A stretch of DNA of 64,000 bases, from assembly GCA_000337115.1 (NCBI GenBank), contig AOIR01000042.1, forward strand, positions 31,852 through 95,851, in the 5' to 3' direction. Made by a program: the position numbers and the translations under genes. This document shows, piece by piece, positions 52,735-61,700 of this stretch. The notes under the pieces are model-generated. The model worked only from the letters and a program-made list of their open reading frames with translations. It had not been told where the DNA came from and ran no database searches. Within the stretch, counting starts at the first letter, position 1, and each line of letters opens with the position of its first letter. The DNA comes from Natrinema thermotolerans DSM 11552 (GTDB lineage Archaea; Halobacteriota; Halobacteria; Halobacteriales; Natrialbaceae).

Positions 52735-53451
52735 CTACGTGTCGGGGAGGAGTTCGGCGCGTGCCACGCCGTGTTGCAGGACCGATGGGTCGGGGTTTTG
52801 GTTTACCAACTGCCGGCCGGCGTCGGTGATGGAGTAGGCTTCCATGCCCTCTCGCCGATCGGCTAACCCGTAGAAGTACAACGTGTAGAGGCTGTCTGCG
52901 GCGTCTCCGGCGGACGCCATGTTACCATCGTCTGTGGGTGGGAGACGCTCGCGGAAATCGGTGGGGATAGTGACGCCGTCGATATCAGAGAGTGTTTTGA
53001 GGGCGTCGTAGACGTGCCGGTAGAGTTGGAGGAGTGTCGTGTCGGTCTCCGCGCAGGGGTCGGGTGCGGGTTGGGTTTCGCGGTCTTCTTCGGGGATGTT
53101 GTCGGGGTAGGCGTGTTCTGGGGTGGGTTGCGATCCGCAGGCGCGGGTGACGAGTCGGTGGAAGAGTTCGTCGTATTGCCGTTCGTGGCGGTCGATGTGC
53201 GCGGTGGCGTAGCGGCCCCACGTGGTGATTTCGTACATGCCGCTGCGGTCGGCGGGGCCTGGGCTGTGGGTGTAGCCTCGGAGTTCGAGTTTGCGGAGGC
53301 GGTTGGCGGTGTAGTTCTGTGATGTGTCTTTGAGTTGTGCTGCGAGGTTGGTTGGTGTTTCTCGTCTGCCGTGTGTGAGGCCGGTGAGGATTTTGGCGTC
53401 TGTGGGCATGACGAGGGGTTCGAGGGTTGGTTCGGTGGTTTCGGGGGTCAT
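52735..53451 (-). CDS. PhiH1-like regulator with two winged helices
   Basis: A 238-residue protein. An N-terminal winged helix (AKILTGLTHGRRETPTNLAA, ENRLRKLE-like recognition, GMYEITTWGRY wing) matches the phiH1-repressor-like type. The C-terminal half has a second wing-like end (SLYTLYFYGLADRREGMEAY then SITDAGRQL). It lies next to the TFB-like gene and opposite to the replication genes, which it may control. Confidence 0.7.
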   Translation of the reverse strand: MTPETTEPTLEPLVMPTDAKILTGLTHGRRETPTNLAAQLKDTSQNYTANRLRKLELRGYTHSPGPADRSGMYEITTWGRYATAHIDRHERQYDELFHRLVTRACGSQPTPEHAYPDNIPEEDRETQPAPDPCAETDTTLLQLYRHVYDALKTLSDIDGVTIPTDFRERLPPTDDGNMASAGDAADSLYTLYFYGLADRREGMEAYSITDAGRQLVNQNPDPSVLQHGVARAELLPDT

Positions 53452-53771
53452 GGTGTTATGTTACCAACGTTGTCTTACCCCTTAATGGTTAGTGTTTGAT
53501 GCCGGGTTCTTGATGGTGTTTTCCGGCGTTGTACCTCAGCAAACGTTTATTACCCTCCCCTTCTAATTATGGAGTAACCCCTGACGGAGAACGTAGATAC
53601 CGTCGCAAAATCCGTGGCGGAGAACCCTGCCAGGTCGCGCCGCCACGGAGGGGCCGAGAATCAAACCATGACCCGGCCAACCTCATGTGACCGTACGGGA
53701 CGAATCGCCTTAAAAACACCGGAAACTCCGGCGCACGCCGCCGTGAACGCAGGAATCGCAGGTGAACAGTA
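53452..53771 (+). promoter_or_regulatory. Promoter and long structured leader of the replication operon
   Basis: GCAAACGTTTATTA (53539-53552) is the same box found before 30932 and 57248. If it drives 53772, the leader is about 200 nt, unusual in haloarchaea. It contains a perfect inverted repeat CCGTGGCGG (53612-53620) / CCGCCACGG (53640-53648). No gene is seen. Confidence 0.55.
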
Positions 53772-54968
53772 ATGCCAGAAGACGAGTACACTTACACGAT
53801 TGAAACCGAAGACGACGACAGTCCGAACCTGTACAAGCAAGCAGCCAACGAAGCCGACAACAAGTACGGAGAAGAAGTGATCGCTGTCCGCAACCTCCTC
53901 ACCAGCCAGCTGAAAGGCAAAGGAGAGTTCGACGGTGCCAGTGAATGCGCAGACGCCGGTCACGCACTCGCAGCAATCGCCCGGCAACACGGGAAAGGCG
54001 CACACCTCGCGGGAAAAATCGACAAGGTCGCCGGGAAAGTCGCAGGCGACTCCTCCTACAACGGCCAGAAAGACGGTGTGCTGGGCGGTATCGAAGCGCC
54101 AGTAGTCGAAGTGGCGCGTGAACAGGAAGAGCAGGAACTCGAAGACCTAGCCGGCAACGGGCACGCGTACACGCTCGACCGCGGAGTCGGGTTAGACGAG
54201 TACGTCGAGGGGCACCTCGTCCGCGTGGTGAAACTGTCGAACACAGACTACGTGTCCGACTACACGTACGAATTCGAATTCGATGACGGAACCAGCGTAG
54301 AATTCGAGGATAACGACCACCGGAACCCGAACGAATTCTACGACCAGATAAGCGTGGCCGCACCGGTCCGCGTCCGCGACCGATTCGCGTCCAACAAGGC
54401 GCGAGAGGACATTAGCGGCGACACGTCCGAGGATGACTGGGCGGAAGAGAAGTACCGTGAACTGTCACTCGGCCCGGAAGAACGGCCGTGGGGCCTGGAC
54501 TGGAACGAGGTAATCACGCACCTCGAACACGCCGAAGGTGAAGACATGGCGGAACCGCCAGCCGGCCCGCGAACGGACGCATGGGAGTCGCTGCAGCGGT
54601 CCATCAAGAACGGGCGCGCGGCGCACGACCGGCAGTCAGTCATTGACGCTGCGGACGGCGCTGTCCACTACAACGAAAACCACGACGAAGTCTGGGTGCC
54701 TACCTCGATGGTGGACGCGGCGTGCGAGGACTACGCGACGAATCGTGAGAAACTCGTTCGGGAACTGGACGCTCGCGGTGTCACGACCGACGAAATCAGC
54801 GGTGTCGGGTGCTCGCAGTCACAAGACGGTGTCCGGTGGTGGCGGTTGAAGGCGTCGGCGGTTGAGATGCCGCGAATCGTGCAGTCGATTGACGAAGCCG
54901 ATACGTTCGCATCCGCTGGGAAAGCGGCGGCTGACGGCGGGACAACCGAGTTCGGAGGTGACGAGTAA
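53772..54968 (+). CDS. Hypothetical protein of the replication module
   Basis: A 398-residue acidic protein with three visible parts: a helical N-terminus (about 15-120), a beta-rich middle (TYEFEFDDGTSVEFEDND) and a C-terminal helical region including VWVPTSMVDAACEDYATNRE and DGVRWWRLK that resembles a winged-helix DNA-binding domain. Its stop overlaps the helicase start (TAATG). It is probably a helicase loader, origin-binding or accessory protein; no family is recognised. Confidence 0.6.
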   Translation: MPEDEYTYTIETEDDDSPNLYKQAANEADNKYGEEVIAVRNLLTSQLKGKGEFDGASECADAGHALAAIARQHGKGAHLAGKIDKVAGKVAGDSSYNGQKDGVLGGIEAPVVEVAREQEEQELEDLAGNGHAYTLDRGVGLDEYVEGHLVRVVKLSNTDYVSDYTYEFEFDDGTSVEFEDNDHRNPNEFYDQISVAAPVRVRDRFASNKAREDISGDTSEDDWAEEKYRELSLGPEERPWGLDWNEVITHLEHAEGEDMAEPPAGPRTDAWESLQRSIKNGRAAHDRQSVIDAADGAVHYNENHDEVWVPTSMVDAACEDYATNREKLVRELDARGVTTDEISGVGCSQSQDGVRWWRLKASAVEMPRIVQSIDEADTFASAGKAAADGGTTEFGGDE

Positions 54969-57055
54969 TGCCCCCGGGCGTGAGTGAGACACCGTTCGAG
55001 GACGTCGTCAGTAGCGGCGTGTACCGGGGGCTGGATGCGGGCCTGCAAGACGGGTCAGTGCACGGGTTAGACACTGCGTCAGTGGACGACTCAGTGTTGC
55101 TGTGGGGGCCGCCGGGCGCGGGGAAGACGACGGAAAGCCTCGCGCGTGTCGCGGGGTACGTGGACGAGCATGAGGACGTCTCACCGCGGGACGTGACGGT
55201 CGTGACGTACCGTGGGAAGCTCGCGGAGTCCATCAAGACTCGGGCGAAGGACTGGGATATATTCCCGTTCGTTGACGATCTGGAAAAGCCGTACGAGTAC
55301 TGGGGGACGGGGCACGCGGTCGCTACGCGTGTCACCGACTTCCTCGGGCACATTGACGGGGACTCCCCCGGTCACGCAGGGATGGTTGACGGGTCGGCAG
55401 CGCGTGCGTTCTGCGACGAACACGGCATCGAGTACCGGACTGGTGTCAAGTGGCAGGACTCACAGTGGGACGTGTTCCACGACCTGTACTGCTACTGTAA
55501 GCAGAACTTGTTGGACGTCGGGTCGTGGCGGCACATCACCGACGACGACCTCCTCGGGACGGTACGGACGAACACGATCGCGTACCGGAAACTGCAGGCG
55601 TTCCACGACAAGTGGGGTAGTTCGTCGTCGTTCGAACGTGCTGTGCAGGCGTGGGAAGCGTGGAAGCGAGACCAGCAGTGTTACGACTTCTACGAGCAGT
55701 TAGAAGCCGGTCTCGCGGCCGGGCTACCGGGCGACGAGTTCGTTGTGATTGACGAACTACACGACGCGTACCCGCTCATGACGATGCTGTTCGAGCAGTG
55801 GATTGACGCGGCCGGGACAGCGGTCGCGGCCGGTGACCCGGACCAGGTGTGTAACGCGTTTAGCGGTGCGTCACGGGAGATATTCCAAGGACTACCGGCC
55901 CGCGTGGACACGGAAATCCCAACGGTGAAACTCCCGAAGAGCCACCGGGTCCCGGACGAGCACTTCGAAGCCGCCGCGTCAATCCTGTCCCGGCACCACA
56001 CCCCGCCGGAACTCGAAACGGCTGGGGGAGGCAAGATTTACCGGCACACGACGGACATGTCCATGGAACACGACACGCAGGACGGGTGGCGGACGTTCCC
56101 CGCGACTGCGTCGCAGTCCCCACTCCGTCTCCACGAAACGTACGGAGCGGACATGATCCACGCGGCGCGGACGCAGACGCTCGTTGACGGGATCGGCGCG
56201 TGCTTGGACGAAGGTGGTGTCGTGTACCAGTCACAGGACGGCGTTGCTGGGGACTGGGCACGGCGTTTGAGATTACTGCACGTGCTGCGGACGGTCCGCG
56301 GTGTGCGGCCGGCGCAGCAAGTGTCTGTCGTGGGTGACGGTGACGAGTACGGTCGTGACAGTAACACTGACCGTGACGTGTCGGTGACGACACCAGATGC
56401 GGCTGACGTGTCACTGTCACCGGAACAGGCGCGTGTGCTCCTCAAACACACTGACGAGGGGTATTTGGACGTGTCGAGATCGGACGCGTTGGAACGTGTG
56501 AACGAGCGAGAGATGGAGCAGAACAGGCTCTCTCGCGTGACTATGCCGGTGCTTGCGGACATGGTGTCACGGGAATGGTGGGCGGTCTACGGGCAAGGCG
56601 TGGAGTCCATCGAGAACCTCGTGTACCTGAACGCTCGCGCCGGGTTCACCGGGAACCGGGACCGTGACGTGACGGCCATGCGGGCAGCGTGGGACCGGTA
56701 CGGTGACGACCTCCCGGAGACACCGTCGGACGTAGAGACGCGGCTGTGGACGTTACACGCGGCGAAGGGCGACGAAGCGGAGCACGCGGTCGTGTACACG
56801 GGTGTGACCGGGAAAGTCCGTGACGGTGTCCGTGAGGATGAACGGCAGGCGGCGAACGAATCACGGACGTGGTACGTCGGCATGACACGCGCGACGGACG
56901 GGCTGCACATCGTTCGTGACGCGTTCGACATGACGTGCGATAACTTCGAAGTCGTGCCGGGCGACTTGGAACCAGAGGCGGTCAAGGCGGCGCGTGAGCG
57001 GCGGCGCGAGCGTCGTGAGGGTGACGGCCCCGGTGAGGGGACGGCGGCGGGCTGA
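54968..57055 (+). CDS. Superfamily 1 (UvrD/Rep-like) DNA helicase
   Basis: A 695-residue SF1A helicase. Walker A GPPGAGKTT (about 47-55), motif Ia VVTYRGKLAESI, motif II VVIDELH (about 259-265), motif III GDPDQVCNAFSG (about 287-298), motif V TLHAAKGDEAEH (about 596-607) and motif VI YVGMTRAT (about 636-643). It unwinds DNA 3' to 5' in replication or repair. Coupled with the upstream gene and followed by a primase-like gene, it is the likely replicative helicase of the element. Confidence 0.9.
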   Translation: MPPGVSETPFEDVVSSGVYRGLDAGLQDGSVHGLDTASVDDSVLLWGPPGAGKTTESLARVAGYVDEHEDVSPRDVTVVTYRGKLAESIKTRAKDWDIFPFVDDLEKPYEYWGTGHAVATRVTDFLGHIDGDSPGHAGMVDGSAARAFCDEHGIEYRTGVKWQDSQWDVFHDLYCYCKQNLLDVGSWRHITDDDLLGTVRTNTIAYRKLQAFHDKWGSSSSFERAVQAWEAWKRDQQCYDFYEQLEAGLAAGLPGDEFVVIDELHDAYPLMTMLFEQWIDAAGTAVAAGDPDQVCNAFSGASREIFQGLPARVDTEIPTVKLPKSHRVPDEHFEAAASILSRHHTPPELETAGGGKIYRHTTDMSMEHDTQDGWRTFPATASQSPLRLHETYGADMIHAARTQTLVDGIGACLDEGGVVYQSQDGVAGDWARRLRLLHVLRTVRGVRPAQQVSVVGDGDEYGRDSNTDRDVSVTTPDAADVSLSPEQARVLLKHTDEGYLDVSRSDALERVNEREMEQNRLSRVTMPVLADMVSREWWAVYGQGVESIENLVYLNARAGFTGNRDRDVTAMRAAWDRYGDDLPETPSDVETRLWTLHAAKGDEAEHAVVYTGVTGKVRDGVREDERQAANESRTWYVGMTRATDGLHIVRDAFDMTCDNFEVVPGDLEPEAVKAARERRRERREGDGPGEGTAAG

Positions 57056-57207
57056 CGGGCGTCTGCGGCGTTCCTCGTGGTTGTGGTGTCCTCCCTTCGC
57101 TCGTGTTCTGGAAGGGGCGTTACACTGGTGGTTCTGGTTACTAATCCGGTGCGGGGTGCCGGTGTTTTGAGTGTGGTTTTGATAGTGTTATCCGGCGTTG
57201 TGTAACG

Positions 57208-57221
57208 GCAAACGTTTATTA
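57208..57221 (+). promoter_or_regulatory. GCAAACGTTTATTA promoter box
   Basis: Third copy of this box (others at 30889 and 53539). TTTATTA at 57215 is 33 bp before ATG 57248, a near-leaderless spacing. Confidence 0.65.
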
Positions 57222-57247
57222 GGCACGGGGTGGTAATACCATGTACG

Positions 57248-58984
57248 ATGGTAGCAGACTCAACCACAGACGAACAAAACAACGCCCGGTTCGGCGCGTA
57301 CACGGACACCGATTTCACCGCCCCGGGTCCGCGAGCGTACCCGGACGTTCTCAACGATAACGAACGATGGATGGGGGCCCTCGCCGGGTCGAAGAACCCG
57401 TACGCACCGTGGGGAGACAAGAACGCCCCCGCGGAGTGCAACACCGGTGACTGTCCCGCTGACCGGGCTGATTCATCAGAATGTGACTGCGACGCCCGTT
57501 ACAAATGGGGGTATGACGGTCACTACCGGACCGGTGACAAAGTAGACATGTGCATACCGGGGATCGTCAAGCACCGAGCGTACATCTTCTCCGAGAACGA
57601 TGTGTTCCTGTTCGTTGACGCTGACGACGTCCGATGTCCCGTGACTGGTGCCGTGCACCCTGTGTTCCTTGCGCTCATGGCCGTGCTTGGCTTGACATGG
57701 TGCGAAGTGTCAGTGTCAGGATCCGGTGTACACGCCGTGTTCCGTGGGTCTCTGCCCGAGAACGCAGTGAAGGAACCAGTCCTCCAGTTAGACGATGAAC
57801 CGTGGGGTGAGAACGACGGCGGTGACCTCCCGGAAATCGAGATTTACCCAACGAAGCACGTTGGTGTGCTGACTGGGCGTCATGTCCCCGGAACCCCGGT
57901 TGAAGTCCGAGGTGTTAACGAATCAGGGCTCAGTAAGATACTCGATGCGCACGGGAAGACGAAAGATCCGAGGAAGAACACCACTCAGAACGTTCCAGAG
58001 TTGACGGGCGGGGGCTCAGAAGGCGGCGTGGACGCGGACGTTGTGACGGACATGGACGACGTGTTCGACGCAGTAGACGCGTTAGATGCCCGGGACGTAG
58101 CCGACCAAACGATCGTGCAGTCCTGGTCTGACCCGGCCGGGACGGAGTGCCGAGCGTTCCTTCCGACCTGGGGGTCGTCGTCTGACGGCGGGACGGCGAA
58201 CATCGTCACGGAAGACATGTGGGAGGATAGAGGGAATGACTCAGGGCTTGGCGGTCCGATTGTCATGGCGGCGATTGACAAGAGGATCCTTTCCCACAAC
58301 GGTGCTGCACCCGGTGACGTGACCGGGCGAGACGTTCACCGGTGCCTTGACCATCTCCGCGGGCTCGGATTCGATATCCCGGAGTACGTGGCGTCGGGTG
58401 ACACGTCGGACCTGTACATGGACGTGCTCGGGGAGTACAAGGACGCAGGGACGAATCCGTGGGAGAACCCGGACGCGTGCCTCGTAGCGTCTATTGAGGC
58501 GCGTGAAGATGGTGCGGTGACTCCGGAAGCTGATGCGCCGACCCTCGCGCTGCACGCTATCATCGAGGACGTGCTGGGCGTGTCGGCGGATTCGCACGCT
58601 GTCACGGACCGGACGTACGGCACGGCGCAGGCGGTGTTTGACGACATGGAAGTGGCCGACGCGCGGGACGTAACGGACCTTCCCAGTAACACTGACTCGG
58701 ACGGTGACGGTGACAGTAACACTTCCACTGAAGCGGATTCCGACGCGGTGACAGACGATATCACCCTCCCGGACGGATTCGACAGTGACACTGACACGAC
58801 CACCGGGCGCGGAACGCCGACCACCAACGACGCCGGCACGGTCCCGGAAACCACCGCTGACGCGACCGACGACCGGACGTACGACGCGTTCCGGGAAGCG
58901 GACCTCACGGCAGAAGCAACCACCAACGACACGCCCAGCAACGGGGTGTCGGGCGGCGCTGACGAGTGGTCGAGCGGACAGTAA
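57248..58984 (+). CDS. Primase/polymerase-like replication protein
   Basis: A 578-residue protein with an archaeo-eukaryotic primase-like core: a metal-binding acidic motif VFLFVDADDVRC (about 117-128), SVSGSGVHAVFRG (about 153-165, SxH-like) and IEIYPTKHVGVLTGRHVPG (about 196-214). This arrangement is typical of phage and plasmid prim-pol proteins. The central part is helical and the last 120 residues are acidic, low-complexity and probably disordered. It probably starts element DNA synthesis together with the helicase. ATG 57248 fits the TATA spacing; ATG 57241 is out of frame. Confidence 0.8.
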   Translation: MVADSTTDEQNNARFGAYTDTDFTAPGPRAYPDVLNDNERWMGALAGSKNPYAPWGDKNAPAECNTGDCPADRADSSECDCDARYKWGYDGHYRTGDKVDMCIPGIVKHRAYIFSENDVFLFVDADDVRCPVTGAVHPVFLALMAVLGLTWCEVSVSGSGVHAVFRGSLPENAVKEPVLQLDDEPWGENDGGDLPEIEIYPTKHVGVLTGRHVPGTPVEVRGVNESGLSKILDAHGKTKDPRKNTTQNVPELTGGGSEGGVDADVVTDMDDVFDAVDALDARDVADQTIVQSWSDPAGTECRAFLPTWGSSSDGGTANIVTEDMWEDRGNDSGLGGPIVMAAIDKRILSHNGAAPGDVTGRDVHRCLDHLRGLGFDIPEYVASGDTSDLYMDVLGEYKDAGTNPWENPDACLVASIEAREDGAVTPEADAPTLALHAIIEDVLGVSADSHAVTDRTYGTAQAVFDDMEVADARDVTDLPSNTDSDGDGDSNTSTEADSDAVTDDITLPDGFDSDTDTTTGRGTPTTNDAGTVPETTADATDDRTYDAFREADLTAEATTNDTPSNGVSGGADEWSSGQ

Positions 58985-59011
58985 CACGATTCAGAGAGGG
59001 TTACTAACACA

Positions 59012-59827
59012 ATGGCACTGAAACAATGGGTACGGGCGAATTGGACGGACGTCATGGGGATCCCGCGGCACGACGCGGGCCCGTGGATGCTTCGAGACAC
59101 ACCACTACCGCTATCGACATTAGCGAAGTTCAAAACGGGGCGGTATGATGGCGCGCGCGGTCCTGTGGACCGCGTGCCGAACCCGTCCGGTGGGCCGAAC
59201 ACGCACGTCATGGCGTCGCGGACGAAGCCTGAGACGGCTCAGCAACGGTATGAGACGGGCGGCGGGTCGTGGGACCGGTCGGTGCTGTCTACGCTCGCTG
59301 ATGCTGCGCCTGCGCCGATCGGTCGGGCGGAGGTGGAGGCGTTCGCAGCTGACCCGGGCGCGGACCTGTACGTAGTGGAGGTGTTCCCGGCTGATGCGGT
59401 TACTAACGACGTGGAAGCGTTACGGGAGGATTACGGGCTCAACGTGCAACTGGTCGGGGTTGGAGAGTCGGAGCCGGACGGGTATCCGGGCGCGTTCATC
59501 GAGGCTGACCGTGACGCGCTCAGTGACCCGGAGTCTGTGGTGATGCGCGCGGTTCCGTCGGCGGACCTGCTGGTGATGTCGCCTGGTATCGAGTACGCGG
59601 GCGTGGCGACGCGCATGGTCGAGCGGTGTGAACCGCGCGCAGCGGCGGTGAATCCGGGCGGTGGTGGTGTGGTTGACGTGGTTGAGTCGGCGTTACTGCT
59701 TACCAACGACGCGGACGACGCGGATGACGTGTGCGGGGATTCGCGGCAGTTTTCACTGGATGCGTTCGCGTCGGCGACGGGGGATGCGGCGCAGTTGTCG
59801 TTACGGTCAGCGTTCGCTCGCGCGTGA
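59012..59827 (+). CDS. Hypothetical protein at the right end
   Basis: A 271-residue soluble protein. TTACTAAC lies 11 bp before its ATG. The first 85 residues contain a basic segment; the rest is alpha/beta with an acidic tail (TNDADDADDVCGDS). It is the last clear gene before attR. No domain recognised. Confidence 0.6.
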   Translation: MALKQWVRANWTDVMGIPRHDAGPWMLRDTPLPLSTLAKFKTGRYDGARGPVDRVPNPSGGPNTHVMASRTKPETAQQRYETGGGSWDRSVLSTLADAAPAPIGRAEVEAFAADPGADLYVVEVFPADAVTNDVEALREDYGLNVQLVGVGESEPDGYPGAFIEADRDALSDPESVVMRAVPSADLLVMSPGIEYAGVATRMVERCEPRAAAVNPGGGGVVDVVESALLLTNDADDADDVCGDSRQFSLDAFASATGDAAQLSLRSAFARA

Positions 59828-60033
59828 CTGACGGCCAGGACGGGTGCGTTCGGGTGGACTCTCAAGCCAGTGTGGGCGCTGGTTTTATATCCAAGTCCCG
59901 AGTTTGTATTCGCGGAATCCGGTGACTGCACCGGGACGGTAACGATGGTGACTTGAGATGCTCGGAGAAACGACCCTCGGGGTTTATGTGAAGGTTACTG
60001 CCTTCTTGCGACTCCTCAGCAAGTTGATTTCAC
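59828..60033. other. Right end of the element, no clear gene
   Basis: A TATA-like TTTTATAT (about 59883) is followed by a possible 31-codon ORF (59958-60053) that would run across attR, so it is probably not a gene. Nothing else is visible. Confidence 0.45.
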
Positions 60034-60047
60034 ATGGGCGCTGCAGG
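60034..60047. other. attR, within the 3' end of tRNA-Arg
   Basis: ATGGGCGCTGCAGG, identical to attL at 8059-8072. It covers the 3' acceptor strand and the end of the T stem of the tRNA gene, so integration leaves the tRNA intact. Confidence 0.88.
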
Positions 60048-60109
60048 ATTTGAACCCGCGGCAGCTTGGTCCGAAGCCAAGTACTCTGTCCAGGCTGAGC
60101 TAAGCGCCC
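60036..60109 (-). tRNA. tRNA-Arg(UCG)
   Basis: On the minus strand a 74-nt cloverleaf. Acceptor GGGCGCT pairs with AGCGCCC; the anticodon stem CTTGG/CCAAG holds the loop CTTCGGA with anticodon UCG (Arg); the T stem GCGGG/CCTGC has loop TTCAAAT. CCA is not encoded, as usual here. It is the integration target. Confidence 0.95.
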
Positions 60110-60133
60110 GCACGAGTTCATTTCCGATGTGTC

Positions 60134-60142
60134 CATATAAGT
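60134..60142 (-). promoter_or_regulatory. TATA box of tRNA-Arg
   Basis: TTATATGG on the minus strand about 27-30 bp upstream of the tRNA 5' end, a normal archaeal spacing. Confidence 0.65.
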
Positions 60143-60258
60143 CACTCGATTCAGGCCGGTTTCGATAGACACCACCACGCTCGCCGCTCGAGAGTTTTCA
60201 GTCGGTGACAATCAGCGGCGGGGGTCTTTGTTTTGTAGCTGCAACGGCTACGTATAGC

Positions 60259-60441
60259 ATGAGCGAGACCGAAGCCCCCGTCCCAGACGAGGTCGAATCC
60301 GGCGCGACGCCCCTCGAGTTACTCTCGGACGACGAGGGGAGCTGGACGGCCGTGCCGGCCGACGCGAGCGGCGACGACCGGGTGAGCAAATGGCTCGAGA
60401 TCGATGCTGACGTCCTCTGTGATCTCGAGGAGTGGCGCTGA
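60259..60441 (+). CDS. Small haloarchaeal protein (DUF7511-like)
   Basis: A 60-residue acidic protein starting MSETEAPVPDEVE. It contains PLELLSDDEGSWTAVPADAS and ends DVLCDLEEWR, a pattern I associate with the haloarchaeal DUF7511 family. Function unknown. Codon use, with CTCGAG hexamers, is again chromosomal. Confidence 0.65.
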   Translation: MSETEAPVPDEVESGATPLELLSDDEGSWTAVPADASGDDRVSKWLEIDADVLCDLEEWR

Positions 60442-60568
60442 GACGCGAGCCGCGACGCCTTCTCTCCCGTCACCGATCGCGTGAGCGATGCGTGCGATCG
60501 TCTCCGGGATGATCCGTCGCCGGGACCGGACCGTACCGTTTAACCAGCCCGCATGACCACTCGAGCGT

Positions 60569-61423
60569 ATGACTGTCGGTGAGACGGGTCGCGGGTTGCT
60601 CGAGTTGACGCGGCCGGTAAACGTGATCGCGGCGAGTGCCCTGACGTTCATCGGAGCGTTCGTCGCCAGTGGGGTGGCGGAGGAGCCGCTCGCGGTCGCT
60701 GCGGCGGTCGCGGCCACGGGGCTGGCGGTCGGTGCGGGAAACGCGATCAACGACTACTTCGATCGAGAGATCGACCGAATCAACCAGCCCGGGCGGGCGA
60801 TCCCCCGTGGTGCGGTGAGCCCGCGTGGTGCGCTCGCGTTCAGTGGCCTGCTCTTTGCCGGCGCGGTCGCGCTCGCGGTGACGCTTCCGGCGACGGCGAT
60901 CGCCATCGCGGGCGTTAACCTCCTCGCGTTGGTCGCATACACCGAGTTCTTCAAGGGGCTGCCGGGTCTCGGGAACGCGCTCGTCGCTTATCTCGTCGGA
61001 AGCACGTTCCTCTTCGGCGCTGCGGCAGTCGGCGAGATCGCACCGGCCGTGGTTCTCTTCGTATTGGCGGCGATCGCCACGCTGACTCGCGAGATCATCA
61101 AAGACGTCGAGGACATCGAAGGAGACCGTGAGGAGGGGTTGAACACGCTCCCGATCGCGATCGGGGAGCGGAAGGCGTTGATCGTCGCCGCCGTCCTGCT
61201 GGTCGTCGCCGTCGTCGCCAGCCCGATTCCGTTCCTCCGTGGCTACTTCGGCGTCGCGTACCTGCTCGTCGTCGCACCGGCCGATGCCGTCATGCTGCTT
61301 GCCGCCTACGAAAGTTTCGCGAATCCGACGATCGGCCAGTCGCGTCTCAAGTACGGGATGTTCTTGGCCGCGCTGGCGTTTATCGTCGGTCGAGCCGCCC
61401 TCGAGGTCCCCCTGTTGGTGTAG
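60569..61423 (+). CDS. UbiA prenyltransferase, likely DGGGP synthase
   Basis: A 284-residue polytopic UbiA-family enzyme with seven to nine membrane helices. The first Asp-rich motif is NAINDYFDREID (about residues 66-77) and the second is EIIKDVEDIEGD (about 180-191). The length and the LTRPVNVIAA start fit geranylgeranylglycerol-phosphate geranylgeranyltransferase, which attaches the second C20 chain in archaeal lipids. No operon partner is apparent. Confidence 0.85.
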   Translation: MTVGETGRGLLELTRPVNVIAASALTFIGAFVASGVAEEPLAVAAAVAATGLAVGAGNAINDYFDREIDRINQPGRAIPRGAVSPRGALAFSGLLFAGAVALAVTLPATAIAIAGVNLLALVAYTEFFKGLPGLGNALVAYLVGSTFLFGAAAVGEIAPAVVLFVLAAIATLTREIIKDVEDIEGDREEGLNTLPIAIGERKALIVAAVLLVVAVVASPIPFLRGYFGVAYLLVVAPADAVMLLAAYESFANPTIGQSRLKYGMFLAALAFIVGRAALEVPLLV

Positions 61424-61700
61424 GACACGCCGACGGTATCGAGCAGCGCGCTGTAGTCGCGGCCGGCGGGCCGTCGGATACACATCGCAGACACGGGCCG
61501 ATTGACCGGAGCCGGTTCGCCCAGTGAGGGTGGGACCGACCCGTCGACGGCCCCGTTCAGCGTGCGAAGACAGTGCGAGACGCCAGCTACGTTATCAAAA
61601 GTACTATAAGCTGCTTCGCGTATCTTCATACCATACGCCGGCAGTCGGAGTGGGCTGTGGTACCAGCTCGTCGTTACGGCGATGGATGTGAGTATTCCGT

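Larger units (their letters stand above)
8059..60033. mobile_element. Integrated element of about 52 kb at tRNA-Arg(UCG)
   Basis: The element is bounded by direct repeats of ATGGGCGCTGCAGG at 8059-8072 and 60034-60047; the right copy is the 3' end of tRNA-Arg. A tyrosine integrase lies just inside the left end. Inside are operons of secreted and membrane proteins, a FtsK/HerA-like ATPase, a helicase-primase module, TBP and TFB genes, three DNA methylases and many microproteins. The CTCGAG hexamers so frequent in the flanks are not seen inside, and the NTACYAAY motif is almost confined to it. No recognisable capsid or terminase genes are present. Confidence 0.9.

Noticed and set aside
8352-59707. 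TACTAAC read as intron branch points
   Set aside because: It matches the yeast branch-point sequence, but genes are uninterrupted, no splice sites are present and the motif also lies antisense to genes.
8059-60033. CRISPR array or insertion sequence inside the element
   Set aside because: No regularly spaced direct repeats with unique spacers and no transposase gene were seen; the 163-bp repeats lack any coding capacity.
8059-60033. A tailed-virus provirus
   Set aside because: No large terminase, portal, capsid or tail genes can be recognised among the larger proteins.
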